From positions 1-12,795 of the forward strand of contig JALOAD010000073.1 of assembly GCA_023228995.1 (NCBI GenBank): a stretch of DNA of 12,795 nucleotides, given 5' to 3'. The stretch is from JALOAD01 sp023228995 [NCBI: Candidatus Muiribacterium halophilum] (GTDB taxonomy: Bacteria; Muiribacteriota; Muiribacteriia; Muiribacteriales). The stretch's first letter is position 1. Every line of letters starts with the position of its first letter. Position numbers and translations under genes: made by a program. The notes beneath the pieces were generated by a model. That model worked only from the letters and a program-made list of their open reading frames with translations. It was not told the origin of the DNA and did not search any database. Below, one piece after another: positions 6,082-12,795 of the stretch.

Positions 6082-7671
6082 ATAATTTCTAAAGATGAAC
6101 TCTTAAAAGAGAATATTCAATTAAAGCAGTCATTAGAGACTCTTTTTATAAATTTTAATAAGTTAAGTCAAAAACTTATACATTCAAGTGATTTAGATGA
6201 GACTCTTGATGCATTATTTGATCTTTGTGCTGATATTTTTCCGCATGAAGAAATTGGTGTATTTCTTCTTAAACAGGAATTTGAACTTGAAAGATATAGA
6301 AATCTTCCAGATGAAAGTTATATGGAAATAACTGATATTCAAGAAGAAGAAATATTTGATTGGGTAATACTTCAAAATAAAAAAATCGTTCTTAAAAGAA
6401 AATATAAAAAAGGTTCATATATATTACTTCCTCTTACTATTAGAAATAATTCAATAGGTATAATGCTTTTAGGTACTTCTTTGACTCAGGATGAACTTAC
6501 TCTTGAATCTCAGGATATTCTTTCTATGATATCTGCTCAAGTTGCTGTAGCTATTGATAATTCAAGATTGTATTCTTCTCTTGAAGATAAAAACAGAAAA
6601 CTTGATAATATAAAGAATTATATGGGAAATATTATACAGAGTTTTAATGAGGGAATTATTGTAATAGATAGTGATTATACTGTTACTACTATGAATGAAG
6701 CTGCTGAAAACTATTTAAGTATAACTAAAAAACAAATGATGCTTAAAAATATAAAATCCTGTATGAATAACTGGATGACGCCTATATTTTTTGAAAAAAT
6801 AGATAATGCACTTAAGAGTGTTTCTGTTACGAATCATACAGTTGATTTAGATAATAAATATCTTAAGTTTTTTTTTATTCCGCTTATGGGAATTCATAAA
6901 AATATAATTGGTATAATAATACATATTGAGGATATGACTACAAGTATTGAACTTGAAAGACTTAAAGAAATTGATGATTTTAAAAATCAGATAATATCTA
7001 ATGTTTCTCATGAGTTAAAAACTCCTTTAACTTCTATAAAAGCTTATACTGAAACTATTATAGATATGGTAAAAGAAGAAAAATCTGTTAAAGATAAAAA
7101 AAATTATATTGAATTTTTAAGTGTAATTTCATCCGAATCTGAAAGACTTCTTAATATAATTGTTGATATACTTGATACTTCAAAACTTGAATCTGGTAAA
7201 GTAAATCTTAATTTAACTCAAATTTCTATAAAAGATATTATTGATAGAATTGTAACTGGTCTTGAAGGATTTATAAAAGAAAAAAATATTATTATTGAAA
7301 AATTATATTCAGATGAACAAGATTATATTATAAATATTGATCAAACTAAAATAGAACAGGTATTTTATAATATAATTAGCAATGCTATAAAGTATAATGT
7401 TAAAGAAGGAAAGATTATATTTGATATTAAAAAAACATCAAAAAACATTGTTATAACAGTTAAAGATACTGGTGTTGGAATAGATAAGAAAAATCTAAAA
7501 AATGTTTTTGATAAGTTTTTTCGTGAAGATACGGAAGCTACAAAAGAAGCTGGTGGATTTGGTCTTGGTTTGAATATTGTTAAAAATATAATAATGTTGC
7601 ATAAGGGAAAGATTAATATTGATTCAATAAAAGATAAAGGAACTGAGATAATTATAAAATTACCATTATGA
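6079..7671 (+). CDS. soluble GAF-PAS sensor histidine kinase
   Basis: A 530-residue cytoplasmic sensor kinase with no membrane helix. It has a short N-terminal helix, a GAF domain (about 25-165), a linker, a PAS domain (about 175-290), a HisKA dimerisation domain (about 298-370) and a HATPase_c domain (about 380-530). The H-box SNVSHELKTP places the phosphorylated His at H311. The N-box N is N435 in NIISNAIKY, G1 is DTGVGID (463-469) and G2 is GGFGLGL (492-498). All catalytic boxes are intact. Its stop and the next gene's start form ATGA at 7668-7671. The likely receiver partner is the stand-alone REC protein encoded at 9970, although that gene is separated by the SpoIIE gene. The ligand sensed by GAF or PAS is unknown. 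Confidence 0.94.
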   Translation: MIISKDELLKENIQLKQSLETLFINFNKLSQKLIHSSDLDETLDALFDLCADIFPHEEIGVFLLKQEFELERYRNLPDESYMEITDIQEEEIFDWVILQNKKIVLKRKYKKGSYILLPLTIRNNSIGIMLLGTSLTQDELTLESQDILSMISAQVAVAIDNSRLYSSLEDKNRKLDNIKNYMGNIIQSFNEGIIVIDSDYTVTTMNEAAENYLSITKKQMMLKNIKSCMNNWMTPIFFEKIDNALKSVSVTNHTVDLDNKYLKFFFIPLMGIHKNIIGIIIHIEDMTTSIELERLKEIDDFKNQIISNVSHELKTPLTSIKAYTETIIDMVKEEKSVKDKKNYIEFLSVISSESERLLNIIVDILDTSKLESGKVNLNLTQISIKDIIDRIVTGLEGFIKEKNIIIEKLYSDEQDYIINIDQTKIEQVFYNIISNAIKYNVKEGKIIFDIKKTSKNIVITVKDTGVGIDKKNLKNVFDKFFREDTEATKEAGGFGLGLNIVKNIIMLHKGKINIDSIKDKGTEIIIKLPL

Positions 7672-9935
7672 GAAGAGATATATTTGAAAGATTTAGTGTT
7701 GACGATTGGATAAAGCTTGTTAATATTAATAAAGCTATTGTATCTGAACTTCAGCTTGATAAAGTGCTTATATTAATATTAAAAAATGCTCTTTCTTCAA
7801 TTCATGCCGAGAATGGTTCTCTTATGCTTGTTGATTCGGATTTATCATCTAATACTATGAGTATAGTAGCTTCGGTTGGAATTCCTGATAAAGTTATACA
7901 TAATATAAAAATCAAGTTTGGAGAAGGTATAAGTGGTAAAGTTGCTAAAACTGGTAAATCAATTCTTATAAAAGATATTGAAAAACATTCTGAATTTAAA
8001 AAAAAGAATAATTCTGATAGATACTCCACAAAATCGTGTATTTCTGTACCTCTTATATATAAAAACAAAGTATTTGGTGTATTTAATATAAATAATAAAA
8101 AATATAATACTGATTTTACAGAAAAAGATCTTGAATTTTCTACAATACTTGCTCATCAAGCAGCTATTGCTATTCAAAATGCAAAACTTTATAGTCAAGT
8201 AAAAAAAGATAAAATAAAACTTGAAGAATTGAATTTTGAACTTGAAGAAAGTCTTTTGGCTTTATCAGATTATACTGAAGAATTATTTACTTTTCATGAG
8301 TTTACAAGAGATATTTTTAATAGTGTATTATCCTATATGGATATTTCAATGTTATCTGATGAATTATGCAGTCTTTTTACAAGAATCGAAAGGATAAATG
8401 CTGATAAAGTTATAATTGATCTCAAATCTTCTGGGATTTTATCTTCTTATGATAAAAATAAAAAAATAATTCTTGATAATGATAGTAAAGAGCTTTTTTT
8501 AAGAATTTCTGAGTATTGTCAAGATAATGAGGAATCAATTAGAATTCCTTTTGAAGAAAAACGCTTTGAACTTTTTGAAAAAGATGTACTTGATAAATTT
8601 TCTACTCTTTTATGTGTTCCACTTGCAGGGAAGGATGGAAATCTTGGTTCTATAATAATTGCAAGAGATAAAGAAAGTAAAACATTATTTGATGAAAAAA
8701 CAAGAAATCTTATGTCAATATTTTCACTTCAGGTATCAACAGCTTTTTCTCTGGTTATTGCTTTAAATGAAATAATGAAAAAAAGAATGGTTGAAAATGA
8801 ACTTAAAGTTGCTGCAAAAATTCAGAAAATGTTTATGCCTAAACAAAGTCCTCTTGTTCCTGGACTTGATATTGCTTATATTAATATTCCAACTTATGAT
8901 GTAGGTGGAGATTATATTGATTTTTTATGGCATAATGAAAATAGATTTGGTATAGCTGTTGGAGATGTTTCGGGCAAAGGTGTTCCGGCTGCTCTTATAA
9001 TGGCACTTACAAAAAGCATTGTTAAATCTAATGTTCCTTTGATTTACAATCCTAAAGAACTACTTGATAAAATTAATTATGAACTTTTAACTGAAATTGA
9101 AGGTAGTAGATTTGTAACTATGGTATTTGGTTATTATGATTGGGATGATCGACTTCTTACTATTGGAAAAGCTGGACATAATCCCCCTTTGATAATAAAT
9201 AAAGATAAAAATGTTACTTCTGTTAATCCTCAAGGTCTTTTTTTAGGTATGTTTAGAGATTGTATTCTTCGTGAAGAAAAATTTACACTTAATAAAGATG
9301 ATGTTGTTGTTTTTTACACAGATGGTATTACTGATGCTGAAAATTTGGAAGGTGATCAGTATGGTATAAACAGATTTATCGAGTTTTTAAAAAAACATCG
9401 TGATTTAAAAAGTTCTGAAATAGTAAAGCTTCTTATTGAAGATGTTGAAATATTTTCTGAGAATACGGAACAAAAAGATGATATAACATTGGTTGTATCT
9501 AAAGCTGTAGATTTTTTTGATAGAGAATTTTTAATTCCTTCAAGAAAATCTGAGATAAATTCACTTCATAATTATATAATGAAAGTGATTTCTCTTAAAG
9601 GTTTTGATAGTGATGAAGTTAAATTTAAAATAAGATTAATAATCGATGAAATTATAAGTAATGCTGTAGAACATGGGAATAAGCTTGATAATGAGAAAAA
9701 AATTGTTATTAGCCATAAGGTTATTGATAATAAATTATTTCTTAATGTTGAAGATAATGGAAAAGGTTTTAATTGGCAAGAAAGTATAAAAAAAGAACCT
9801 GAAAATAATATAAGATCAGATAGAGGAAGAGGAATAATTATATTAAGAGAACTTTGTGAAAGTTTTAAATATAACAATATAGGCAATATAGCAAAACTTG
9901 TAATAAGCTTATCAGAAGATAATAAGTTGGCATAA
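7668..9935 (+). CDS. GAF-GAF-SpoIIE phosphatase fused to RsbW-like HATPase
   Basis: A 755-residue cytoplasmic partner-switch regulator with two opposing activities. GAF1 spans about 17-175, a second more diverged GAF-like region about 205-365, a helical linker leads to a PP2C/SpoIIE phosphatase (about 382-612), and an RsbW/SpoIIAB-type ATPase domain ends the protein (about 620-750). Phosphatase metal residues are present: D415 in GGDYIDF, D433 in GDVSGKG, D552 in TDGITD and D604-D605 in KDDITLVV. The kinase N-box is E661 and N665 in DEIISNAVEHG, G1 is DNGKG (696-700) and G2 is RGRG (719-722). Such fusions dephosphorylate and rephosphorylate a STAS-domain anti-anti-sigma protein; no STAS protein or sigma factor is in the window. 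Start overlaps the histidine-kinase stop (ATGA) with no Shine-Dalgarno, so translation likely depends on reinitiation. Confidence 0.92.
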   Translation: MRRDIFERFSVDDWIKLVNINKAIVSELQLDKVLILILKNALSSIHAENGSLMLVDSDLSSNTMSIVASVGIPDKVIHNIKIKFGEGISGKVAKTGKSILIKDIEKHSEFKKKNNSDRYSTKSCISVPLIYKNKVFGVFNINNKKYNTDFTEKDLEFSTILAHQAAIAIQNAKLYSQVKKDKIKLEELNFELEESLLALSDYTEELFTFHEFTRDIFNSVLSYMDISMLSDELCSLFTRIERINADKVIIDLKSSGILSSYDKNKKIILDNDSKELFLRISEYCQDNEESIRIPFEEKRFELFEKDVLDKFSTLLCVPLAGKDGNLGSIIIARDKESKTLFDEKTRNLMSIFSLQVSTAFSLVIALNEIMKKRMVENELKVAAKIQKMFMPKQSPLVPGLDIAYINIPTYDVGGDYIDFLWHNENRFGIAVGDVSGKGVPAALIMALTKSIVKSNVPLIYNPKELLDKINYELLTEIEGSRFVTMVFGYYDWDDRLLTIGKAGHNPPLIINKDKNVTSVNPQGLFLGMFRDCILREEKFTLNKDDVVVFYTDGITDAENLEGDQYGINRFIEFLKKHRDLKSSEIVKLLIEDVEIFSENTEQKDDITLVVSKAVDFFDREFLIPSRKSEINSLHNYIMKVISLKGFDSDEVKFKIRLIIDEIISNAVEHGNKLDNEKKIVISHKVIDNKLFLNVEDNGKGFNWQESIKKEPENNIRSDRGRGIIILRELCESFKYNNIGNIAKLVISLSEDNKLA

Positions 9936-9954
9936 TCATGTTTTGTGATTTTTT
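9934..9954 (+). terminator. weak hairpin with T-run, possible attenuator
   Basis: AATCAT (9934-9939) can pair with GTGATT (9945-9950), including one T-G wobble, around the five-base loop GTTTT, and the run T9949-T9954 follows. It sits immediately after the SpoIIE-HATPase gene and before the receiver gene's Shine-Dalgarno. The stem is short and AT-rich, so at best it reduces read-through. Confidence 0.22.
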
Positions 9955-9969
9955 ATAAAGAGGTAAATA

Positions 9970-10335
9970 ATGTATAAAATACTTGTAGCAGATGATGAGA
10001 AGAATATTCTTAGAATTATTCAATTTAATCTTGAAAAAAATGGTTTTTCTGTCATTACTGCTGAAGATGGAAAACAAGCATATGAAAAAATAATATCTGA
10101 AAGACCTGATGTTGCAGTTTTGGATATAATGATGCCTAAGCTTAATGGTTTTGAGATTACTGAAAAAATAAGAGAAGAATTAGGAAATAGTATAAAAATA
10201 ATTCTTTTATCAGCTAAAGGTCAAAAAATTGATAAAGAAAGGGGAATTTCTTTAGGAGCTGATATTTATCTTACAAAACCTTTTAGTCCTAAGATATTGA
10301 TTAGTACAATAAGTGAACTTATAGAAAAAAAGTAA
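9970..10335 (+). CDS. single-domain response regulator (CheY/Spo0F-like)
   Basis: A 121-residue receiver domain and nothing else. The acidic pocket is D8-D9, the phosphoacceptor is D52 in VLDIMMP, the switch Ser is S81 in LLSAK and the conserved Lys is K103 in LTKPF, so it should be phosphorylatable. With no DNA-binding or enzymatic output it must act by protein contact, as a phosphorelay intermediate or by binding another protein such as the SpoIIE-HATPase protein encoded just upstream. The start ATG follows AAAGAGGT (9957-9964) closely. The histidine kinase at 6079 is the nearest possible phosphodonor. The gap to rsfS is 53 bases and AT-rich, with no clear promoter. Confidence 0.93.
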   Translation: MYKILVADDEKNILRIIQFNLEKNGFSVITAEDGKQAYEKIISERPDVAVLDIMMPKLNGFEITEKIREELGNSIKIILLSAKGQKIDKERGISLGADIYLTKPFSPKILISTISELIEKK

Positions 10336-10388
10336 TAAAAAATGTTTTAAATATGTAATTAAAAATCTATTATAAGAGGATAAAAAAA

Positions 10389-10736
10389 ATGAATACAAAA
10401 GAAAGATTAGATTTTATTAAAACAATATTGGAAGATAAAAAAGCTGAGGATATTGTTATTGCAGATGCTCCAGGAGATTTGCTTGTTGATAAGTTTGTTG
10501 TTTGTTCAGGTGCTTCTTCTACTCATATAAAGACTTTATATGATGTTCTTAGAAAAGAACTTAGAGATAATGATATTGAACTTGTAAGTACTACTGGATA
10601 TGATTCAAAAGCTTCAGGATGGATGATACTTGATATTGGAGATGTTGTTGTTCATATTTTTATTAAAGAAAAAAGAGAATTTTATAATCTTGAAAGATTA
10701 TGGGAAGAATATATTATGGAAAAAAATAATGGCTGA
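10389..10736 (+). CDS. rsfS: ribosome silencing factor RsfS
   Basis: RsfS (Iojap/DUF143 family) binds uL14 on the large ribosomal subunit and blocks joining with the small subunit, lowering translation during starvation. The 115-residue protein matches the family in length. Hallmarks are the central KFVVCSGASSTHIK region (52-65) and the C-terminal GDVVVHIF (83-90) and REFYNLERLWEE (95-106) segments, with the conserved Trp in the middle (GWMILD, 77-82). The start follows AAGAGGA (10374-10380) by 8 bases. The 3' end overlaps the HEAT-repeat gene by 8 bases. Its usual neighbours in other genomes (nadD, yqeK) are absent here. Confidence 0.93.
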   Translation: MNTKERLDFIKTILEDKKAEDIVIADAPGDLLVDKFVVCSGASSTHIKTLYDVLRKELRDNDIELVSTTGYDSKASGWMILDIGDVVVHIFIKEKREFYNLERLWEEYIMEKNNG

Positions 10737-11772
10737 TTTAAATGAACTCTTATTTAAAATAGAGAGTACAGATGCAACAATATGGCGTGAAGCTATTGAT
10801 AAGCTTAGAGAAGATGGTACTGATCAGGCTAGAAGAATACTTATGCAGATTATTACTACTTCTTCTGATCTTGGGAAAAAATATTATGCAAAAAAAATAC
10901 TTGGTGAAATCCCTCAGGCTGATAATGCAAAATCTAATTTAAAATCTGAAACTAAATCTCAGCAAAAAAAAGAAACTGAGGATGAAAGAATAGCAAGGTA
11001 TTTAAAAAGTGATAATCATGAAGTGCAGATAAAAACTATTATGCATATTGCTAAATATAAACTCTCTCAACATCTTAAAGCTTTGCAAGAGCTTGCTGCA
11101 AGGGAACTTCATCCATTTGTTAGAGCTACAATTGTTAAAGGGCTTGCTTATCTTGGAAAAGAAAAGTGTGTAAATAATATTATACCTTTTCTTAAAGATG
11201 AAGATAACAGAGTTAGAGCAAATGCTATAGAAGCTCTTGAATTAACTGGTGCTTCAGGTATTACAGAACATATTCTTCCATTATTGAGTGATACTGATAA
11301 TAGGGTAAAGATAAATGCTCTTAAAGTAATTGAAAAGATAGATAGAGAAAAAGTAATAAATGTGGTTAGGAGTATGCTAGCAAGAGAGGAAGAATATTAT
11401 GTTACTTCAGCACTTTTTCTGATTGAATCTTTAAATATAGTTGAAGTAAAAGAACAGCTTATTAATATTAAAAATCACAGTAATAAAGAAATTAGTGAAA
11501 AAGTAAAAAAACTTTTAAATTTAAAAACAGAAGAAAATTCTAAAGTTAATATTGAAGAAAAGATTGATGATATAATTGAATTATCAGGTAAAATATCAAA
11601 GGTGATAATTGATCGTGGTTTTATTTTTAAAAGTGATTCTCAAAATGTTTTTGGAGTTTTGTTAAATGATGTTGATAAGCTTTCTCCAGAACAGTATATT
11701 AATATAACCGGGAAGGTAATTAAACAGGATGGATACAATCTTATCGTTCCTGATAAAATCAGCAGGAAATAA
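10729..11772 (+). CDS. HEAT-repeat protein with OB-like C-terminal tail
   Basis: A 347-residue soluble protein, probably a protein-binding scaffold. Residues 1-60 form two helices resembling one HEAT unit, 61-85 is a charged, low-complexity linker rich in K, E and S, and about 86-265 is a run of HEAT repeats with D/N-RV(R/K) turns at N160-R161-V162 and N191-R192-V193. The last ~65 residues (about 283-347) switch to beta-rich sequence (ELSGKISKV, FIFKSD, NITGKVIKQ) that could be a small OB-like barrel; this is pattern-based inference. Translation starts at the ATG at 10729, because an upstream in-frame ATG at 10630 would lie deep inside rsfS in another frame. The Shine-Dalgarno is weak (TGGAAAA, 10717-10723). 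Function unknown. Confidence 0.82.
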   Translation: MADLNELLFKIESTDATIWREAIDKLREDGTDQARRILMQIITTSSDLGKKYYAKKILGEIPQADNAKSNLKSETKSQQKKETEDERIARYLKSDNHEVQIKTIMHIAKYKLSQHLKALQELAARELHPFVRATIVKGLAYLGKEKCVNNIIPFLKDEDNRVRANAIEALELTGASGITEHILPLLSDTDNRVKINALKVIEKIDREKVINVVRSMLAREEEYYVTSALFLIESLNIVEVKEQLINIKNHSNKEISEKVKKLLNLKTEENSKVNIEEKIDDIIELSGKISKVIIDRGFIFKSDSQNVFGVLLNDVDKLSPEQYINITGKVIKQDGYNLIVPDKISRK

Positions 11773-12106
11773 TTTATTTGAGATTACTACAAGTATATGG
11801 GGATTTGTTGTAATAATATCGTTGTTATTAGAAAGAGTAATACTTACTTGTATGAGAAATGGTATTTTTAATCATTATATTTGGATTAAAATTGGAAAAA
11901 AACTAATTATTTTTTCGCTTTTATCCTCTTATATTATAAGTTTATGCTGGGTTTTTCAGCTGTTTAAAGCAAATATTACTGGAGTAAGTATAATAATAAT
12001 ATATATTCTAGGGTATTTTTTTTACAAAAAATACATATTTAAGTTGCTTTACTCCTTAACAGCTGTTATTTTTATTTTATCAATAATTATCAGGAGCATG
12101 ATATGA
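11729..12106 (+). CDS. small four-helix integral membrane protein, unknown
   Basis: A 125-residue hydrophobic protein I do not recognise. Helices are predicted at about 23-40, 58-77, 83-99 and 103-122, with positive residues in the loops (R36, R43, K54, K57-K58, K100-K101). The ATG at 11729 overlaps the end of the HEAT-repeat gene by 44 bases and its Shine-Dalgarno is poorly placed (GGAAGG at 11711-11716, 12 bases away), so the true start is uncertain. The next in-frame ATG (11852) would lose the first helix. The stop overlaps the BamA-like gene's start as ATGA. Position before an outer-membrane assembly gene hints at an envelope role, but nothing in the sequence proves it. Confidence 0.6.
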   Translation: MDTILSFLIKSAGNNLFEITTSIWGFVVIISLLLERVILTCMRNGIFNHYIWIKIGKKLIIFSLLSSYIISLCWVFQLFKANITGVSIIIIYILGYFFYKKYIFKLLYSLTAVIFILSIIIRSMI

Positions 12107-12795
12107 AAAAATTTTATTTAATAATAATTTCTTTTATAATAATTTCTATTAATTCTTATGGATTTGAAGTTTCAAAAATAGTTGTAAATGGCAATTCTAT
12201 TATTCTTTCAGAGGTAATAAGTCTTTCTTCAGGAGTTTCAAAAGGTGATGTTATAGAAGCTGAAGAAATTGAAAAGAAAGAAGAAATAATAAAAGAAGAA
12301 GTTCTTTCTTTGGGGTATTTTGGTAATGCTAATATAAGACTTATACCGGTTACTAGAGAAAAACTTGAGCTTAGAATACAGGTTCTTGAATTTCCAGTAA
12401 TAAAAAAGATAAATGTAAATAGTGATAGTGGTCTTACAAAAAAAGAAATTACATCAAAAATGAAAACAAAAGAAAATGAAATACTTAATATAAATAATTT
12501 TAAAAAAGATCTTGAGGTATTAAGAGAATATCTTGTTAAAAAAGGTATAATAATTGGCGGAAGATCAAGTTTTAGATTAAATGAAACATTTGATGAGATT
12601 ATAATTGATATATATAGAGCAAAAATATCAGAAATAACAGTTTTGGGTAATAAAAAGACAAGGCTTAATGTTATTACAAGAGAATTTGAGTTTGAAAAAG
12701 GTGATTATTATGATTTTGTAACTCTTAGAAGATCGTATCAGAATCTTTCTAATACAGGTTATTTTAATAAAGTTGATTTTGTTCCTGAAAACGAT
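12103..12795 (+). CDS. bamA: BamA/Omp85-type outer membrane assembly protein, 5' part
   Basis: The gene runs off the right edge; 231 codons are visible with no stop. Residues 1-20 are a signal peptide (MKK followed by a long hydrophobic stretch, likely cleaved after SYG). Three POTRA domains follow: about 21-97 (VSKIVVNGN), 98-172, and 173 onward (ISEITVLGNKKTR with the LSNTGYFNKVDF end). The POTRA pattern and the NTGYF-V element are typical of the Omp85 family, which inserts beta-barrel proteins into the outer membrane from its C-terminal barrel, not visible here. The start follows AGGAG (12092-12096) by 6 bases and overlaps the previous stop as ATGA. It could be BamA itself or a paralogue such as TamA. 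It shows the organism is diderm. Confidence 0.85.
   Translation, partial: MKKFYLIIISFIIISINSYGFEVSKIVVNGNSIILSEVISLSSGVSKGDVIEAEEIEKKEEIIKEEVLSLGYFGNANIRLIPVTREKLELRIQVLEFPVIKKINVNSDSGLTKKEITSKMKTKENEILNINNFKKDLEVLREYLVKKGIIIGGRSSFRLNETFDEIIIDIYRAKISEITVLGNKKTRLNVITREFEFEKGDYYDFVTLRRSYQNLSNTGYFNKVDFVPEND

Noticed and set aside
7802-8198. Minus-strand open frames opposite the GAF1 region of the SpoIIE protein
   Set aside because: They lie fully inside a plus-strand gene with clear domains, and their peptides are low-complexity without motifs.
9572-10077. Minus-strand open frames opposite the HATPase domain and receiver gene
   Set aside because: They are opposite well-conserved catalytic boxes on the plus strand and have no motif of their own.
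10630-10728. Upstream extension of the HEAT-repeat gene by 33 codons
   Set aside because: That stretch is the out-of-frame 3' part of rsfS, whose family match there is strong; the ATG at 10729 fits the short overlap style of the run.

Overview
The window is very AT-rich DNA (roughly a quarter G+C by eye) from a diderm bacterium. It carries an Omp85/BamA-type outer-membrane assembly gene at the right edge and uses the standard code, with TGA as a stop and TGG for Trp. A spirochaete or an uncultured diderm lineage would fit the composition and gene content, but the sequence does not settle the taxonomy.

Layout. Positions 1-413 hold no convincing gene. This stretch is richer in G+C than the rest and contains a 33-bp tandem duplication made of 11-bp sub-units, a 9-bp perfect inverted repeat, a tiny minus-strand ORF and, at its right end, a promoter. 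From 414 to the end every gene is on the plus strand and tightly packed: GAF-GGDEF diguanylate cyclase (414-2600), GAF-HD-GYP phosphodiesterase (2673-4133), TatD nuclease (4133-4891), YcgR-like PilZ protein (4891-5580), dUTPase (5580-6017), GAF-PAS histidine kinase (6079-7671), GAF-GAF-SpoIIE-HATPase protein (7668-9935), single-domain response regulator (9970-10335), ribosome silencing factor RsfS (10389-10736), HEAT-repeat protein with a possible OB-like tail (10729-11772), a small four-helix membrane protein (11729-12106) and the 5' part of a BamA-like gene (12103-12795+). Three junctions are TAATG one-base overlaps, two are ATGA four-base overlaps, and two more genes overlap by 8 and 44 bases. 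This implies cotranscription and translational coupling. The clearest internal promoter is an extended -10 just before 6079, placed so that the histidine-kinase mRNA would have essentially no leader.

How the genes fit together. The first half encodes enzymes to make (GGDEF), break (HD-GYP) and sense (PilZ) cyclic di-GMP. The second half encodes a phosphorelay and partner-switching set: a soluble histidine kinase, a protein joining a PP2C/SpoIIE phosphatase to an RsbW-like kinase domain, and a stand-alone receiver. Four of these proteins carry N-terminal or central GAF domains, each attached to a different output, so related input modules appear to feed cyclic di-GMP turnover, His-Asp phosphotransfer and Ser/Thr partner switching from one locus. 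Housekeeping genes (tatD, dut, rsfS) sit between the signalling genes. The STAS-domain substrate and any sigma factor expected for the partner switch are not in the window.
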